Of a DNA stretch of 64,000 nt, positions 7,766 to 15,998 are shown in pieces. Origin of the DNA: CANLBN01 sp965230205 (GTDB taxonomy: Bacteria > Pseudomonadota > Gammaproteobacteria > Pseudomonadales > Cellvibrionaceae). Both the position numbers and the translations under genes were made by a program. The stretch lies in assembly GCA_965230205.1 (NCBI GenBank), contig OZ245996.1, positions 992,001 through 1,056,000 of the forward strand, read 5' to 3'. The notes below the pieces were generated by a model. That model did no database searches. It saw only the letters and a list, made by a program, of their open reading frames with translations, and had not been told where the DNA came from. The number at the start of each line of letters is the position of its first letter. The stretch's first letter is position 1.

Positions 7766-9184
7766 TTAATATTCGCTGTGCATATAATCCGGCGCTAAAT
7801 TTTCAAAGCGCGTATATTTACCGACGAATGCCGCACGGGAAGTGCCTATTTCACCATTACGCTGCTTACCTATAATTAACTCCGCCACGCCTTTATCCGG
7901 GCTATCCTCATTGTAATACTCATCACGATAGATAAATAAAATCACATCAGCATCCTGCTCAATCGCACCCGATTCCCGCAAATCAGAATTCATCGGGCGC
8001 TTATTAGGACGCTGTTCTACTCCACGATTTAACTGCGACAAGGCAATCACCGGGCAATTGTATTCCTTCGCCATAGCTTTTAATGAACGAGAGATCTCAG
8101 ATATTTCCTGAGTCCGCCCCTCACTGGCACCTACCGTCTGCATCAACTGCAAATAGTCGACCATAATCAAGCCTGGTTCACCATGTTCACGGCTGGTACG
8201 CCGAATACGTGCCCGCATATCCTGAGGAGACAAGGCAGGAGTATCATCGATAAAGAGCGGTGCTCCCTTAAGCTTTTGTACAGCAGCCGTTAACTTAGGC
8301 CAATCCTCTTCAGTCAATTGACCGTTGCGAATTTTGCCTTGATCAATACGACCAGTAGAAGACAACATCCTCATGACCAATGATTCCGAAGGCATTTCCA
8401 TGCTGAATACCAATACCGGCTTCTCTTGAGTGAACATCGCAGCCTCAACAAAATTCAAAGCCAGCGCTGTCTTACCCATAGATGGACGAGCCGCAAGAAT
8501 AATCAACTCTCCACCTTGCCAACCAGAGGTACGCTCATCAAGGTCAGTTAAACCTGAACTTATGCCTGTAATATCATTTTTCGATCGAAACAGTGCATCA
8601 ATTCGTTCAATGGTATTTTTAAGTAAGCCATCCATCCCCTCCAGGCCGCCTTCTTTAGGCCTGCCTTCTGCAATTTCCAGCAATCGCTTTTCTGCTAACT
8701 GCAATAAGTCATCAGCGTCGAGCCCTGAAGGGTTATAACTGGAACGGGAAATATCATTAGCAACATGGATCAATTGCCGGACCGTTGCATGCTCACGTAC
8801 GATGCGGGCATAGGCTACAGTGTTAGCGGCACTGGGTGTTTGGCTGACAATAGCCGATAAATAATCCATACCCCCCACTCGTGCCAACTCATCGTGACGA
8901 GAGAGCTCTTCAGCCAGAGTAAGGATATCAAACGGCTTATCCGCTTCAGACAACGCAGACATAGCCTGGAATATCTGGCGATGGGTGTCTTTATAAAAAT
9001 CTTCAGGTTGCAGAATTTCAGCAACCGAATCAAAGTTTTTATTAGCCAGCATTAAGCCGCCGAGAACGGCCCGCTCAGCTTCAGGAGAATGGGGCAGAGA
9101 CTGCCCGACGTCACTATTCTCGTCATAAACGGTATCTGGCATATCGTCCAGAGGTAATGATTGAGGCTGAAACTGAGTGTTCAT
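7766..9184 (-). CDS. dnaB: Replicative DNA helicase DnaB
   Basis: The protein is the hexameric 5'-3' replicative helicase. The N-terminal domain begins LPHSPEAERAVLGGLML. The RecA-like domain starts near residue 200 with a Walker A motif in ARPSMGKTALALN and motifs IMVDYLQLM, LSQLNRGVE and SDLRESGAIEQDADV. I prefer the ATG at 9184, giving 472 residues, close to the usual 470; an in-frame TTG at 9217 would add 11 residues. No inteins are seen. It lies downstream of rplI, the standard order, but a terminator at about 9313-9347 separates them, so it probably has its own promoter. Confidence 0.97.
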   Translation of the reverse strand: MNTQFQPQSLPLDDMPDTVYDENSDVGQSLPHSPEAERAVLGGLMLANKNFDSVAEILQPEDFYKDTHRQIFQAMSALSEADKPFDILTLAEELSRHDELARVGGMDYLSAIVSQTPSAANTVAYARIVREHATVRQLIHVANDISRSSYNPSGLDADDLLQLAEKRLLEIAEGRPKEGGLEGMDGLLKNTIERIDALFRSKNDITGISSGLTDLDERTSGWQGGELIILAARPSMGKTALALNFVEAAMFTQEKPVLVFSMEMPSESLVMRMLSSTGRIDQGKIRNGQLTEEDWPKLTAAVQKLKGAPLFIDDTPALSPQDMRARIRRTSREHGEPGLIMVDYLQLMQTVGASEGRTQEISEISRSLKAMAKEYNCPVIALSQLNRGVEQRPNKRPMNSDLRESGAIEQDADVILFIYRDEYYNEDSPDKGVAELIIGKQRNGEIGTSRAAFVGKYTRFENLAPDYMHSEY

Positions 9185-9312
9185 TGAGACATTATAAATA
9201 TTATTGTGAATGAGCAACTAAACAAAAAGAAGAGAGATGATAACAGAGACGCTAAGATCTGACAGCAGACACCGCTGTAATTTCAGTATCAAGCAAAGCC
9301 TGGGTTTCATAC

Positions 9313-9347
9313 AAAAAAGCCCGGAAGCTAGAGCAACCGGGCCTTTT
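9313..9347 (-). terminator. Terminator after rplI
   Basis: On the minus strand GCCCGG (plus 9337-9342) and CCGGGC (plus 9319-9324) pair around a 12-nt loop and are followed by TTTTTT (plus 9313-9318). It ends the rpsF-rplI operon before dnaB. Confidence 0.8.
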
Positions 9348-9370
9348 AACAATACCTAAAGCAGGAAAGT

Positions 9371-9817
9371 TTATTCTGCTTCAATCACAAGCTTAACAGA
9401 TTGAGTCACTTCACTGTGAACCTGAACGTCCACATCATACTCACCTACTTCACGTAGAGCGCCTTCTGGCAAACGCACTTCAGATTTTACAACCTCAACG
9501 CCAGCAGCAGTGATTGCATCAGCAATATCGCGTGCACCAACAGAGCCAAACAATTTACCCTCATCGCCCGCATTAGTCGCAATTGTGACTGATAGTTCAG
9601 CTAACTTTTCAGCGCGTGCTTCAGCAGCGGTTCTCTTTTCAGCGGCAGCCGCTTCCAACTCAGCGCGACGCTCTTCAAATTCAGCAACATTGCTTGCAGT
9701 TGCTGGTAATGCTTTGCCTTGAGGGATTAAAAAGTTGCGACCAAAGCCTGCATTAACAGTGACTTTATCGCCTACATTACCTAATTTACCTACTTTATCG
9801 AGCAGAATTACGTCCAT
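9371..9817 (-). CDS. rplI: 50S ribosomal protein L9
   Basis: This 148-residue protein matches L9 over its full length. The N-terminal rRNA-binding domain reads MDVILLDKVGKLGNVGD with GFGRNFLIPQGKA. A long Ala/Glu-rich connecting helix covers residues about 45-78, and the C-terminal domain contains DEGKLFGSVGARDIADAI. It is last in the rpsF-rpsR-DUF2232 operon. Confidence 0.98.
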   Translation of the reverse strand: MDVILLDKVGKLGNVGDKVTVNAGFGRNFLIPQGKALPATASNVAEFEERRAELEAAAAEKRTAAEARAEKLAELSVTIATNAGDEGKLFGSVGARDIADAITAAGVEVVKSEVRLPEGALREVGEYDVDVQVHSEVTQSVKLVIEAE

Positions 9818-9869
9818 CTCGTATAACCTCTTTAAATTTACTCTATCTAATTAGTACCAAGTACAATCG

Positions 9870-10730
9870 TTATGACTTATTTACAGTGGAAAAACGACTG
9901 CGTATGTTTACCCAAGTATCGATAAAACCCATGACTGCCAGCACTAATAAGAATGAGCTGAAGCCAATTATCAACATATAAAATACAACCAACCACGCTT
10001 TGTTCAGTTTCTGACTTTTAGCGAAGTTATGAACAATGGCAATAGCAACCATTATCAAAGGCCCAGCAAAAACAGTGGCCCAAAAACTATATTCAACGCC
10101 CTGGAAGTAGCATAAAGCGACTAACACTGCACAGACAGAAGAGGTTAACACCCCCAACTTTAACTCACGAAACTCAGAGCCAAAGCCACCTGCATTGTAG
10201 AGCGAAGACTGCCACCAACGAGCCAGTATCAGACCCGTTAAGCCATTGAATAACATCACCAAACCTATAAAGCCAGAAACCGCTATCAAACTGGGCTCTG
10301 ACAGGCCATCACTAGGTGAACGGCCTTCAATAACAGCTAAAAACGTCGCTGCTAATTGCACAAATGTTTCCATCAGTGCGGGAACAAAGTTAACCGCAAA
10401 CAGTACCGATACAATCGAAGTGATCACAGCCGCTTGAATTGCAAACGCCCATGATACGGTTGCTCGTAAACATATTGCGGGAATATAAACCGCCAGCAAC
10501 CCTAATAATGTACCCCAAAATACAACGGCCCCGGGCTTCCCCATAGACCACGATATTAATGCTGGCACTAGCGCTATTAATATCAGTAAAGCCCCTTCAC
10601 GAGGCCCCTTGCGCAGGGTAACCAGACCAATAGCCCCTAAAGGCAACAAAGGAATGGTCATACTAAAAAGTGCCGGTACTGCAGCTTGCAGACGCCCGCG
10701 CATAATAAATTGTGCCAATGCGAGCATCAT
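9870..10730 (-). CDS. DUF2232 (YybS-like) multi-pass membrane protein
   Basis: A 286-residue inner-membrane protein with about eight hydrophobic segments spread over the whole length. The position between rpsR and rplI is the classic site of DUF2232 proteins in gammaproteobacteria. The substrate or role is unknown; the family is related to membrane components seen in ECF-type uptake and YybS proteins. A double Met start is followed by LALAQFIMRGR. It is cotranscribed with the ribosomal protein genes, 19 bp after rpsR and 52 bp before rplI. Confidence 0.85.
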   Translation of the reverse strand: MMLALAQFIMRGRLQAAVPALFSMTIPLLPLGAIGLVTLRKGPREGALLILIALVPALISWSMGKPGAVVFWGTLLGLLAVYIPAICLRATVSWAFAIQAAVITSIVSVLFAVNFVPALMETFVQLAATFLAVIEGRSPSDGLSEPSLIAVSGFIGLVMLFNGLTGLILARWWQSSLYNAGGFGSEFRELKLGVLTSSVCAVLVALCYFQGVEYSFWATVFAGPLIMVAIAIVHNFAKSQKLNKAWLVVFYMLIIGFSSFLLVLAVMGFIDTWVNIRSRFSTVNKS

Positions 10731-10749
10731 AGTCTAAGCAACCTTCTTC

Positions 10750-10980
10750 TTAGCGGTCGTGATTATCCGTATACGGAAGTAACGACAAAAAGCGAGCGCG
10801 CTTAATAGCAGTTGCCAACTGTCGCTGATACTTAGCATTAGTACCTGTTATACGACTTGGTACAATCTTACCGGTTTCGGTAATGTATGCTTTTAATGTT
10901 TCTAGATCTTTATAGTCAATGCGATCAACGCCTTCTGCGGTGAAACGGCAATATTTACGACGACGGAAAAAACGAGACAT
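10750..10980 (-). CDS. rpsR: 30S ribosomal protein S18
   Basis: This 76-residue basic protein carries the S18 pattern: FRRRKYCRFTAEGVDRIDYKD, LKAYITETGKIVPSRITGT and YQRQLATAIKRARFLSLLPY. S18 binds S6 in the platform of the 30S subunit. The gene begins 2 bp after rpsF. Confidence 0.98.
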   Translation of the reverse strand: MSRFFRRRKYCRFTAEGVDRIDYKDLETLKAYITETGKIVPSRITGTNAKYQRQLATAIKRARFLSLLPYTDNHDR

Positions 10981-10982
10981 GA

Positions 10983-11432
10983 TTATTTCTCCTCCTGTTC
11001 GCCGGCAGTTGCTTCTGCTGACTCTTCTGGTTGACTTTCTGCACTTGCTTCAGGTGCAGGCTTGCGTGTTGATTCTTCATCATCACGGCGAGAGCGACGC
11101 TCACGGCTGTCTTTCTCAGCTTTTAGAATAGGAGACTCTTCAACAATCGCCTCATCTTCACGAATCACTAAGTGACGTAGAACAGCATCGTTATAGCGGA
11201 AGTTCGTGGTTAATTCTTCTAAAACCGTATCACTACATTCAACATTAAGAAGAATATAATGAGCCTTGTGGATTTTGTTGATTGAGTAAGCGAGCTGGCG
11301 ACGACCCCAGTCTTCCATACGGTGAATTTGACCACCGTCGTCTTTAATCGCTTTGGTATAGCGTTCAACCATACCGGGAACTTGTTCACTTTGATCTGGG
11401 TGAACTAAAAATACAATTTCGTAATGACGCAT
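10983..11432 (-). CDS. rpsF: 30S ribosomal protein S6, with long charged C-terminal tail
   Basis: The first 95 residues are canonical S6 (MRHYEIVFLVHPDQSEQVP, WGRRQLAYSINKIHKAHYI, FRYNDAVLRHL). Residues about 105-149 form a Glu/Arg/Ala-rich, low-complexity tail. Tails of variable length are common in S6, including the glutamate residues added by RimK in E. coli. It is the first gene of the operon; S6 with S18 is expected to control its own leader. Confidence 0.97.
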   Translation of the reverse strand: MRHYEIVFLVHPDQSEQVPGMVERYTKAIKDDGGQIHRMEDWGRRQLAYSINKIHKAHYILLNVECSDTVLEELTTNFRYNDAVLRHLVIREDEAIVEESPILKAEKDSRERRSRRDDEESTRKPAPEASAESQPEESAEATAGEQEEK

Positions 11433-11541
11433 ACAATTGTTCCTTACGGGTTACGTCTTCCTGACACTATCTCCATCTGGAGTCTGAGCAGGTAAGACAA
11501 GGAAACGCCACCGTATATAATGACTTGATAAAACCAAGCAA
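11433..11541 (-). promoter_or_regulatory. rpsF promoter and possible S6:S18-binding leader
   Basis: On the minus strand TTGCTT (plus 11536-11541) and TATATA (plus 11514-11519) are 16 bp apart and form a likely promoter. The roughly 75-nt leader ends with a short hairpin-prone region containing ACCCGTAAGG (plus 11441-11451) just before the ribosome binding site. Autogenous rpsF leaders bind the S6:S18 complex through a CCG bulge, so this is a candidate; I could not fold it rigorously. Confidence 0.4.
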
Positions 11542-11818
11542 CTAACAGCAGCGAACAAACCTCAACTAAAATGAGGGCGCGCATTGTAGGACATTAGCTA
11601 AACAAACTCAATGCTTTATATTTGATCAGTTCTGAATACCGATTAAGGCCATTTTAAAAACCTCTTTTTTCCAAAACCGGCACCCGGTTGCTAGCTAATC
11701 GCCCTCCCGCTCCCCCATCTAAATAGCGGCAAAATACCATCAATATGATTACTCTATTCCTATTTTCATGCCTATTTCGTATAGTAGACGAAAAAATAAC
11801 GAGATAGAGATCCATTTC

Positions 11819-12979
11819 ATGAGCATGAGACCTTTTGTTTTTCATTCAGCCAAATCCATTATCAACGAATCGGGAGCATTGAAAAATATTGCTGAAATTT
11901 GTCGCCAACAGCACATCACCAAACCTCTCATTGTTACTGATCAAGGCATCATAAACATTGGCCTCATGGAAAAACTGGAAAGCGCTCTGGCCACCGGCGG
12001 GATGGAATTTAGCAGCTACCCAGAAGTGATGGCCGACCCTTCAGAGTCAGTCATTTACGCGGGGCTTGATGCACTAAAGGCAGGAAATAATGATGGCGTT
12101 ATTGGTTTTGGCGGCGGATCATCTATGGACACCGCTAAACTCATTGCTTTGATTGGAAATACGGGAGCAAAACTCGACGACGTGTATGGGGTGAATGTCG
12201 CTGAAGGACCACGACTTCCTTTAGTACTCATCCCCACCACGGCAGGCACAGGCTCAGAAGCAACGGCCCTTGCCATTGTCACCACAGGAGAAACCAGCAA
12301 GGCAGTTGTGATTGCTCATCAACTCTACCCAGATGTGGCCTTGCTTGACGCTGAACTGACCTTAGGGCTTCCTCGGCACATTACAGCAATGACGGGGGTT
12401 GATGCGATGGTTCATTGCATTGAAGCCTATACCAACTCGCGCCTGAAAAATGTGTATACGGATATGCTCGCTAAAGAAGGGCTACGCTTACTCAGTTCCA
12501 ATATCATGACAGCCGCTTATGAAGGTGACAATATCGCTGCCAGGCAAGCTATGTTGCTGGGAGCCTGCCTAGGCGGGCAATCATTCGCCAATTCACCTGT
12601 TGGGGCAGTCCATGCACTCGCCTACCCCTTAGGCATTCACTACCATATTCCTCATGGACTCAGTAACTCGCTCATACTACCTCATGTCATGAGATTTAAT
12701 GCAGCAGAAGCGCAGGAACTGTACGCAGAATTGGCGCCAATCATTATGGGAGAAACGATAGAAGGTGACGCTGAAACAGTGACTGAGGGCTTGATCACCT
12801 ATATTGAGCAATTAATTCTCGATCTAAAGCTTCCCAATAGTCTGCAAGCAATGGAAATTCCAGAAAGTGATCTCCCAATGCTAGCGAGTGTCGGCATTAA
12901 GTACCAACGCCTACTCCTCAACAATCCAAGAGAAGTTACAGAAGCAGACGCTCTGGAAATTTATCAGGCGGCCTACTAG
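11819..12979 (+). CDS. Iron-containing alcohol dehydrogenase
   Basis: The roughly 386-residue protein is a group III NAD(P)-dependent dehydrogenase. Seen motifs are GFGGGSSMDTAKLIAL for nucleotide binding, PTTAGTGSEAT, DAMVHCIEAYTN and HIPHGLSNSLILP with metal-ligand histidines. The natural substrate (alcohol, lactaldehyde or another) cannot be told. I chose the ATG at 11819 because the homologous reading begins MSMRPFVFHS; an in-frame ATG at 11768 would add 17 atypical residues. The stop codon TAG (12977-12979) straddles the left boundary of a MITE-like element, and the probable transcription terminator lies beyond that element. Confidence 0.9.
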   Translation: MSMRPFVFHSAKSIINESGALKNIAEICRQQHITKPLIVTDQGIINIGLMEKLESALATGGMEFSSYPEVMADPSESVIYAGLDALKAGNNDGVIGFGGGSSMDTAKLIALIGNTGAKLDDVYGVNVAEGPRLPLVLIPTTAGTGSEATALAIVTTGETSKAVVIAHQLYPDVALLDAELTLGLPRHITAMTGVDAMVHCIEAYTNSRLKNVYTDMLAKEGLRLLSSNIMTAAYEGDNIAARQAMLLGACLGGQSFANSPVGAVHALAYPLGIHYHIPHGLSNSLILPHVMRFNAAEAQELYAELAPIIMGETIEGDAETVTEGLITYIEQLILDLKLPNSLQAMEIPESDLPMLASVGIKYQRLLLNNPREVTEADALEIYQAAY

Positions 12980-13243
12980 GGCCTGTTCACACTAATTTTA
13001 TGGTGCCTGCTGGTGTCTATTTTTTTCACTCGCAAGGCGCCATGAGCGCGGTGTAGTTGTTCTACATAAGCGATTGGCAACACAGCGAGAGGAAAAAGTA
13101 GCCCAGCCCTTCGGGTTGCGTCTAAAAAAGCCTCACTCGTTGTTGCTCGTCGCTCATTTAGAACCACTAAACCACACTCCTCGCGCCTAGATTGAGGCTT
13201 TTTTAGACGCAACAGGCACCATAAAATTAGTGTGAACAGGCCC
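12979..13243. mobile_element. 265-bp MITE-like element with 31-bp perfect terminal inverted repeats
   Basis: The termini at 12979-13009 and 13213-13243 are perfect 31-bp inverted repeats beginning GGGCCTGTTCACACT. A TA dinucleotide flanks each end (12977-12978 and 13244-13245), as expected for a TA target duplication of IS630/Tc1-type transposition. Inside lies a second perfect inverted repeat of 21 bp (13115-13135 with 13193-13213), starting GTTGCGTCTAAAAAAGCCTC. No transposase is encoded; a 78-codon reading frame on the minus strand (NERRATTSEAF) covers it but looks incidental. Removing the element plus one TA would restore the ADH stop TAG. TA duplication and family are inference. Confidence 0.8.
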
Positions 13244-13267
13244 TAGCAAACTCATAATAAAACTCAA

Positions 13268-13304
13268 AAAGGTTTAAGGATAAACCTTTATTATTTTGTC
13301 TTTT
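13268..13304 (+). terminator. Terminator displaced from the alcohol dehydrogenase gene by the MITE
   Basis: AAAGGTTTA (13268-13276) and TAAACCTTT (13281-13289) form a stem with loop AGGA, followed by ATTATTTTGTCTTTT. It would lie about 24 bp beyond the dehydrogenase stop if the inserted element were absent. Confidence 0.65.
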
Positions 13305-13446
13305 CCGGAACTAAATCACTCCCCTTTCTTCTAAAAGTAAATCTATAAACACATACTATCCGTAGAAAGGCAGTGACTTACAGCATAAGTTGTAAAAGGT
13401 TTTTCTTCCTCAAATAAAACAGCAATAACATCATCTGGTACCTGTT

Positions 13447-14103
13447 ATGTTGCGCATTATCGCAGTCATCATTATCCCCCTTCTTTGTAGTGCATGCCTT
13501 TTCCCAACCAAACCCACACGAGGGTTAGAACACTTTAATGATGAAGCACCGGATGTTGGAGAAAATGCTCCCAACTTCACCTTAAAAAACCTGAATGGAA
13601 AAGAGGTTTCACTCAATTCATTAATTGGAGAAAAACCTATCGTACTCCAATTAGGCAGTCACACCTGCCCAGTTTATCGCTACCGTCGTTTTTCCATGCG
13701 ACAACTGCATGCAGAATACAGAGACGATGCCCACTTCTTAATGATCTATACCTTGGAAGCTCACCCGGTTGGCAGCAATAGCCCTTATGCTGATAGAGAA
13801 TGGGTCAGCCTATGGAATCGAATTCCTGGCGTCTTAATCCCTCAACCTGACAACTATGAAGAACGCTTAACCGTAGCCAGTGATTCTCAAAGCAAATTAA
13901 GCAAGTACTATCAATACCCTTATCTAGTGGACAACATTAATAATTCTGTTTGGAAAAGTTATGGCTCTGCCTCGTCTCCAGCGTTTGTTATCGATCAGTC
14001 AGGAAAAATCGCACTGAAACAAGTCTGGGTTAACCCTAAAGAAATCGCTAAAACATTAGATAAACTGATCGATATTGAACCGACAAGTTCTCTAACCCAG
14101 TGA
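13447..14103 (+). CDS. Deiodinase-like thioredoxin-fold lipoprotein
   Basis: The 218-residue protein has a hydrophobic N-terminus ending in a cysteine (LLCSAC, C17), suggesting an exported lipoprotein, though the lipobox is slightly atypical. The rest is a redoxin-like fold: GENAPNFTLKNLNGKEV, then LQLGSHTCPVYRYRR with C74, then a region DDAHFLMIYTLEAHPV. The GSxTCPxxR and YxxEAH patterns recall the iodothyronine deiodinase family, where bacterial members have Cys in place of selenocysteine. Substrate is unknown; a peroxide- or halogen-linked redox role is possible. It is followed 10 bp later by a lipoprotein hydrolase, and the two probably form an operon. Confidence 0.75.
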   Translation: MLRIIAVIIIPLLCSACLFPTKPTRGLEHFNDEAPDVGENAPNFTLKNLNGKEVSLNSLIGEKPIVLQLGSHTCPVYRYRRFSMRQLHAEYRDDAHFLMIYTLEAHPVGSNSPYADREWVSLWNRIPGVLIPQPDNYEERLTVASDSQSKLSKYYQYPYLVDNINNSVWKSYGSASSPAFVIDQSGKIALKQVWVNPKEIAKTLDKLIDIEPTSSLTQ

Positions 14104-14113
14104 TACCTCAATT

Positions 14114-14995
14114 ATGTTTAACCTCCAACTTTTTAAATACGGTAAACAAATATTTTTAGTCAGTATTTTGTTAGCGCTCTCCGCTTGCGCGTCGTTCAAG
14201 CCTGAGAAGCTGGATTATAAAGAAGTCCAAGTCACTGCTGAAAAAACAATGGAGTATGGGGTTTATACACCACCGAATTGGACGCCCGAAGAATCGTTAC
14301 CACTGGTTTTGTTTTTACATGGAGGCAAAGGCAACCACACCAGCTTTGAAAAATTCAACACACACCAATACTTTGATGAGCAAATAACATCAGGGAAAAT
14401 GCCTCGGGTTATTTTATTAACACCCAATGGCAAAAATGGTTTTTGGGAAAACTGGTACGATGGTTCACACAATTATCGGGATTGGGTATTAAAGGATGTC
14501 ATGCCTAAAGTTCAGCAACAATACAACACACTTAATTGCCCAGAGCATTGTCACTTGGCAGGAATTTCTATGGGAGGATTTGGCGCACTGAGATTTGCCT
14601 ATTTTGCCAATGATACTTTTTCCAGCGTGAGTGCCATAAGCGCTCCTATTCTTAATACAGAAGAAAATGAACAAGCTAAAAAGTCGATTCTCATCCGATT
14701 ATTTTTTCCTCTAGGAAAAATATTCGGGCCTAACTTCTCAGAAAGCTACGCTGATGAAAAAATTGAAGATGTCTGGGTCAAAGATAAAGGATTACAAAAT
14801 ATCCGATTACAGCTAGTCGTCGGAGATGATGATACCGAACAAATTATAAAAGCGAATAAACGCTTTCATAATGTTTTAGTCGCCAATGACAGACAGCATG
14901 ATTACATCGTTTATTCAGGGGGCCACAAATGGAAATACTGGATTCCAAACTTTACCAAAGTCGTCAACTTTTTGGTTACACCAGAGTCTACATAA
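14114..14995 (+). CDS. Lipoprotein alpha/beta hydrolase (esterase family)
   Basis: The 293-residue protein has a lipoprotein signal with lipobox LSAC at residues 22-25. The alpha/beta hydrolase core resembles the esterase D/putative esterase family: LPLVLFLHGGKGNHT, the nucleophile elbow GISMGGFGALRF, an acid in VVGDDD and a histidine in YSGGHKWKYW. It would sit in the periplasm attached to the outer or inner membrane. Cotranscribed with the deiodinase-like lipoprotein. The substrate is unknown. Confidence 0.85.
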   Translation: MFNLQLFKYGKQIFLVSILLALSACASFKPEKLDYKEVQVTAEKTMEYGVYTPPNWTPEESLPLVLFLHGGKGNHTSFEKFNTHQYFDEQITSGKMPRVILLTPNGKNGFWENWYDGSHNYRDWVLKDVMPKVQQQYNTLNCPEHCHLAGISMGGFGALRFAYFANDTFSSVSAISAPILNTEENEQAKKSILIRLFFPLGKIFGPNFSESYADEKIEDVWVKDKGLQNIRLQLVVGDDDTEQIIKANKRFHNVLVANDRQHDYIVYSGGHKWKYWIPNFTKVVNFLVTPEST

Positions 14996-15065
14996 CCAAT
15001 TATAAAATTTCGCTAAATCGTTATTAATATTTTGCATAAATTATAGAACAGCAAATATTTATTTA

Positions 15066-15436
15066 TTAAAGCAACAATAAAATAGGTAATACTGTAATCA
15101 TTACCAAAAAAGTGATTATGGCACCAATAATTAACAGATTAAGAGAAACAACATACCATTTAGGCATTTCATTTTTTATATTTTTTATATTCCTTTTTTA
15201 TCAAGAGATGGAAATAGCAACAACCAACCAAAAATTCCTGTTCGCAACAAGAAACCAGGAAATTGTGCCATGAGTATAGTTTCAGTTAATGTAAAATGTG
15301 GCTCTTTAAAGTATTTATTGAGTAACTTCTTAGGCGTAAAGATACTTAGCAACAGCCACGTTACGGGTATCCACAAAGCCCCGGCAAACATCACTATAAA
15401 ATATAAAAAAGCTAATTTTTCGCCAATTAGCTGCAT
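15066..15436 (-). pseudogene. Frameshifted second copy of the putative membrane immunity protein
   Basis: Residues 1-83 read openly from 15436 to a stop at 15185 and match the neighbouring 124-residue membrane protein along their length (shared SIFTPK, KYFKEPHFT, ETI, FPGFL, RTG, FGWLL). One base is missing in the A-run after SLDKK; reading in the shifted frame continues NIKNIKNEMPKWYVV and then a hydrophobic C-terminus, in register with the NIKCINEYSPRWYC of the intact copy, to a stop at 15066. The total length, 371 nt, equals 124 codons minus one base. It is either a recent pseudogene or a homopolymer sequencing error. Confidence 0.8.
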
Positions 15437-15594
15437 ACCTTATCAATCCTAGTCATATTGGTTAAAATATTTATCATAAACAATGGCAGCCCCTTCCCCA
15501 CACCCCAACTACCTATCGCGGCACCTGCCCCAATATCAATGCCCGACCCCACAAGGTTAAATAAAATAGGAAAATCATCATAAGATATAAATGA
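15427..15594 (-). pseudogene. Orphan C-terminal tail of a second LysM-type effector-like protein
   Basis: Upstream of the frameshifted membrane gene a 55-codon open stretch reads SFISYDDFPILFNLVGSG, then GAGAAIGSWGVGKG, and ends RIDKVCS. It follows a stop codon and has no evident start. It matches the C-terminal end of the 356-residue LysM protein in a pattern (LF, then G-rich hydrophobic, then AxGSxxVGK), and ends with the same 10-nt ATG/stop overlap with the following membrane protein. I read it as the remnant of a duplicated toxin-tail/immunity cassette. Homology is by eye only. Confidence 0.6.
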
Positions 15595-15623
15595 CTAAAA
15601 TAATTTTTTACATTAGGTATTTT

Positions 15624-15998
15624 TTAACTCAAAAAAACTAAGAGCAAAAAAGAAATCAAAAACCATAAAGCCAAAATTATCGAACTATAGATGAAAATTT
15701 TTAAAAACAAACAGTACCATCTTGGAGAATATTCATTTATGCACTTTATATTTCTTTTCCTATCCAAAAATGGAAAAACTAACAACCAACCAAAAACCCC
15801 CGTTCTCACTAAAAATCCCGGAAACTCTTTCATAAAAATAGTTTCATAAATTGTAAAGTGTGGTTCTTTAAAGTATTTTTCTAGTAGAGATTTAGGCGTA
15901 AATATACTTAAAGCAAGCCACAATATTGGCAGCCAAGTTATTGCTATTACACAGCTAAGAACAAATATCAAAAAAAGGTTTTCACTTATCACTTGCAT
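15624..15998 (-). CDS. Small membrane protein, probable partner (immunity-like) of the LysM protein
   Basis: This 124-residue protein has a hydrophobic N-terminal helix (residues about 7-32), an amphipathic middle (KYFKEPHFTIYETIFMKEFPGFLVRTG) with a second hydrophobic segment at about 68-78, and a C-terminal hydrophobic helix (about 100-124). Its ATG overlaps the end of the LysM gene by 10 nt, so translation is coupled. No named family is recognised. A degenerate paralog follows immediately, with its own upstream toxin-tail remnant. Membrane immunity proteins beside pore-forming or membrane-targeting effectors have this layout; function is inference. Confidence 0.75.
   Translation of the reverse strand: MQVISENLFLIFVLSCVIAITWLPILWLALSIFTPKSLLEKYFKEPHFTIYETIFMKEFPGFLVRTGVFGWLLVFPFLDRKRNIKCINEYSPRWYCLFLKIFIYSSIILALWFLISFLLLVFLS

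Noticed and set aside
12976..13212. 78-codon open frame on the minus strand inside the MITE
   Set aside because: It follows the inverted repeats, has no ribosome binding site and resembles spurious peptides commonly predicted in repeats.
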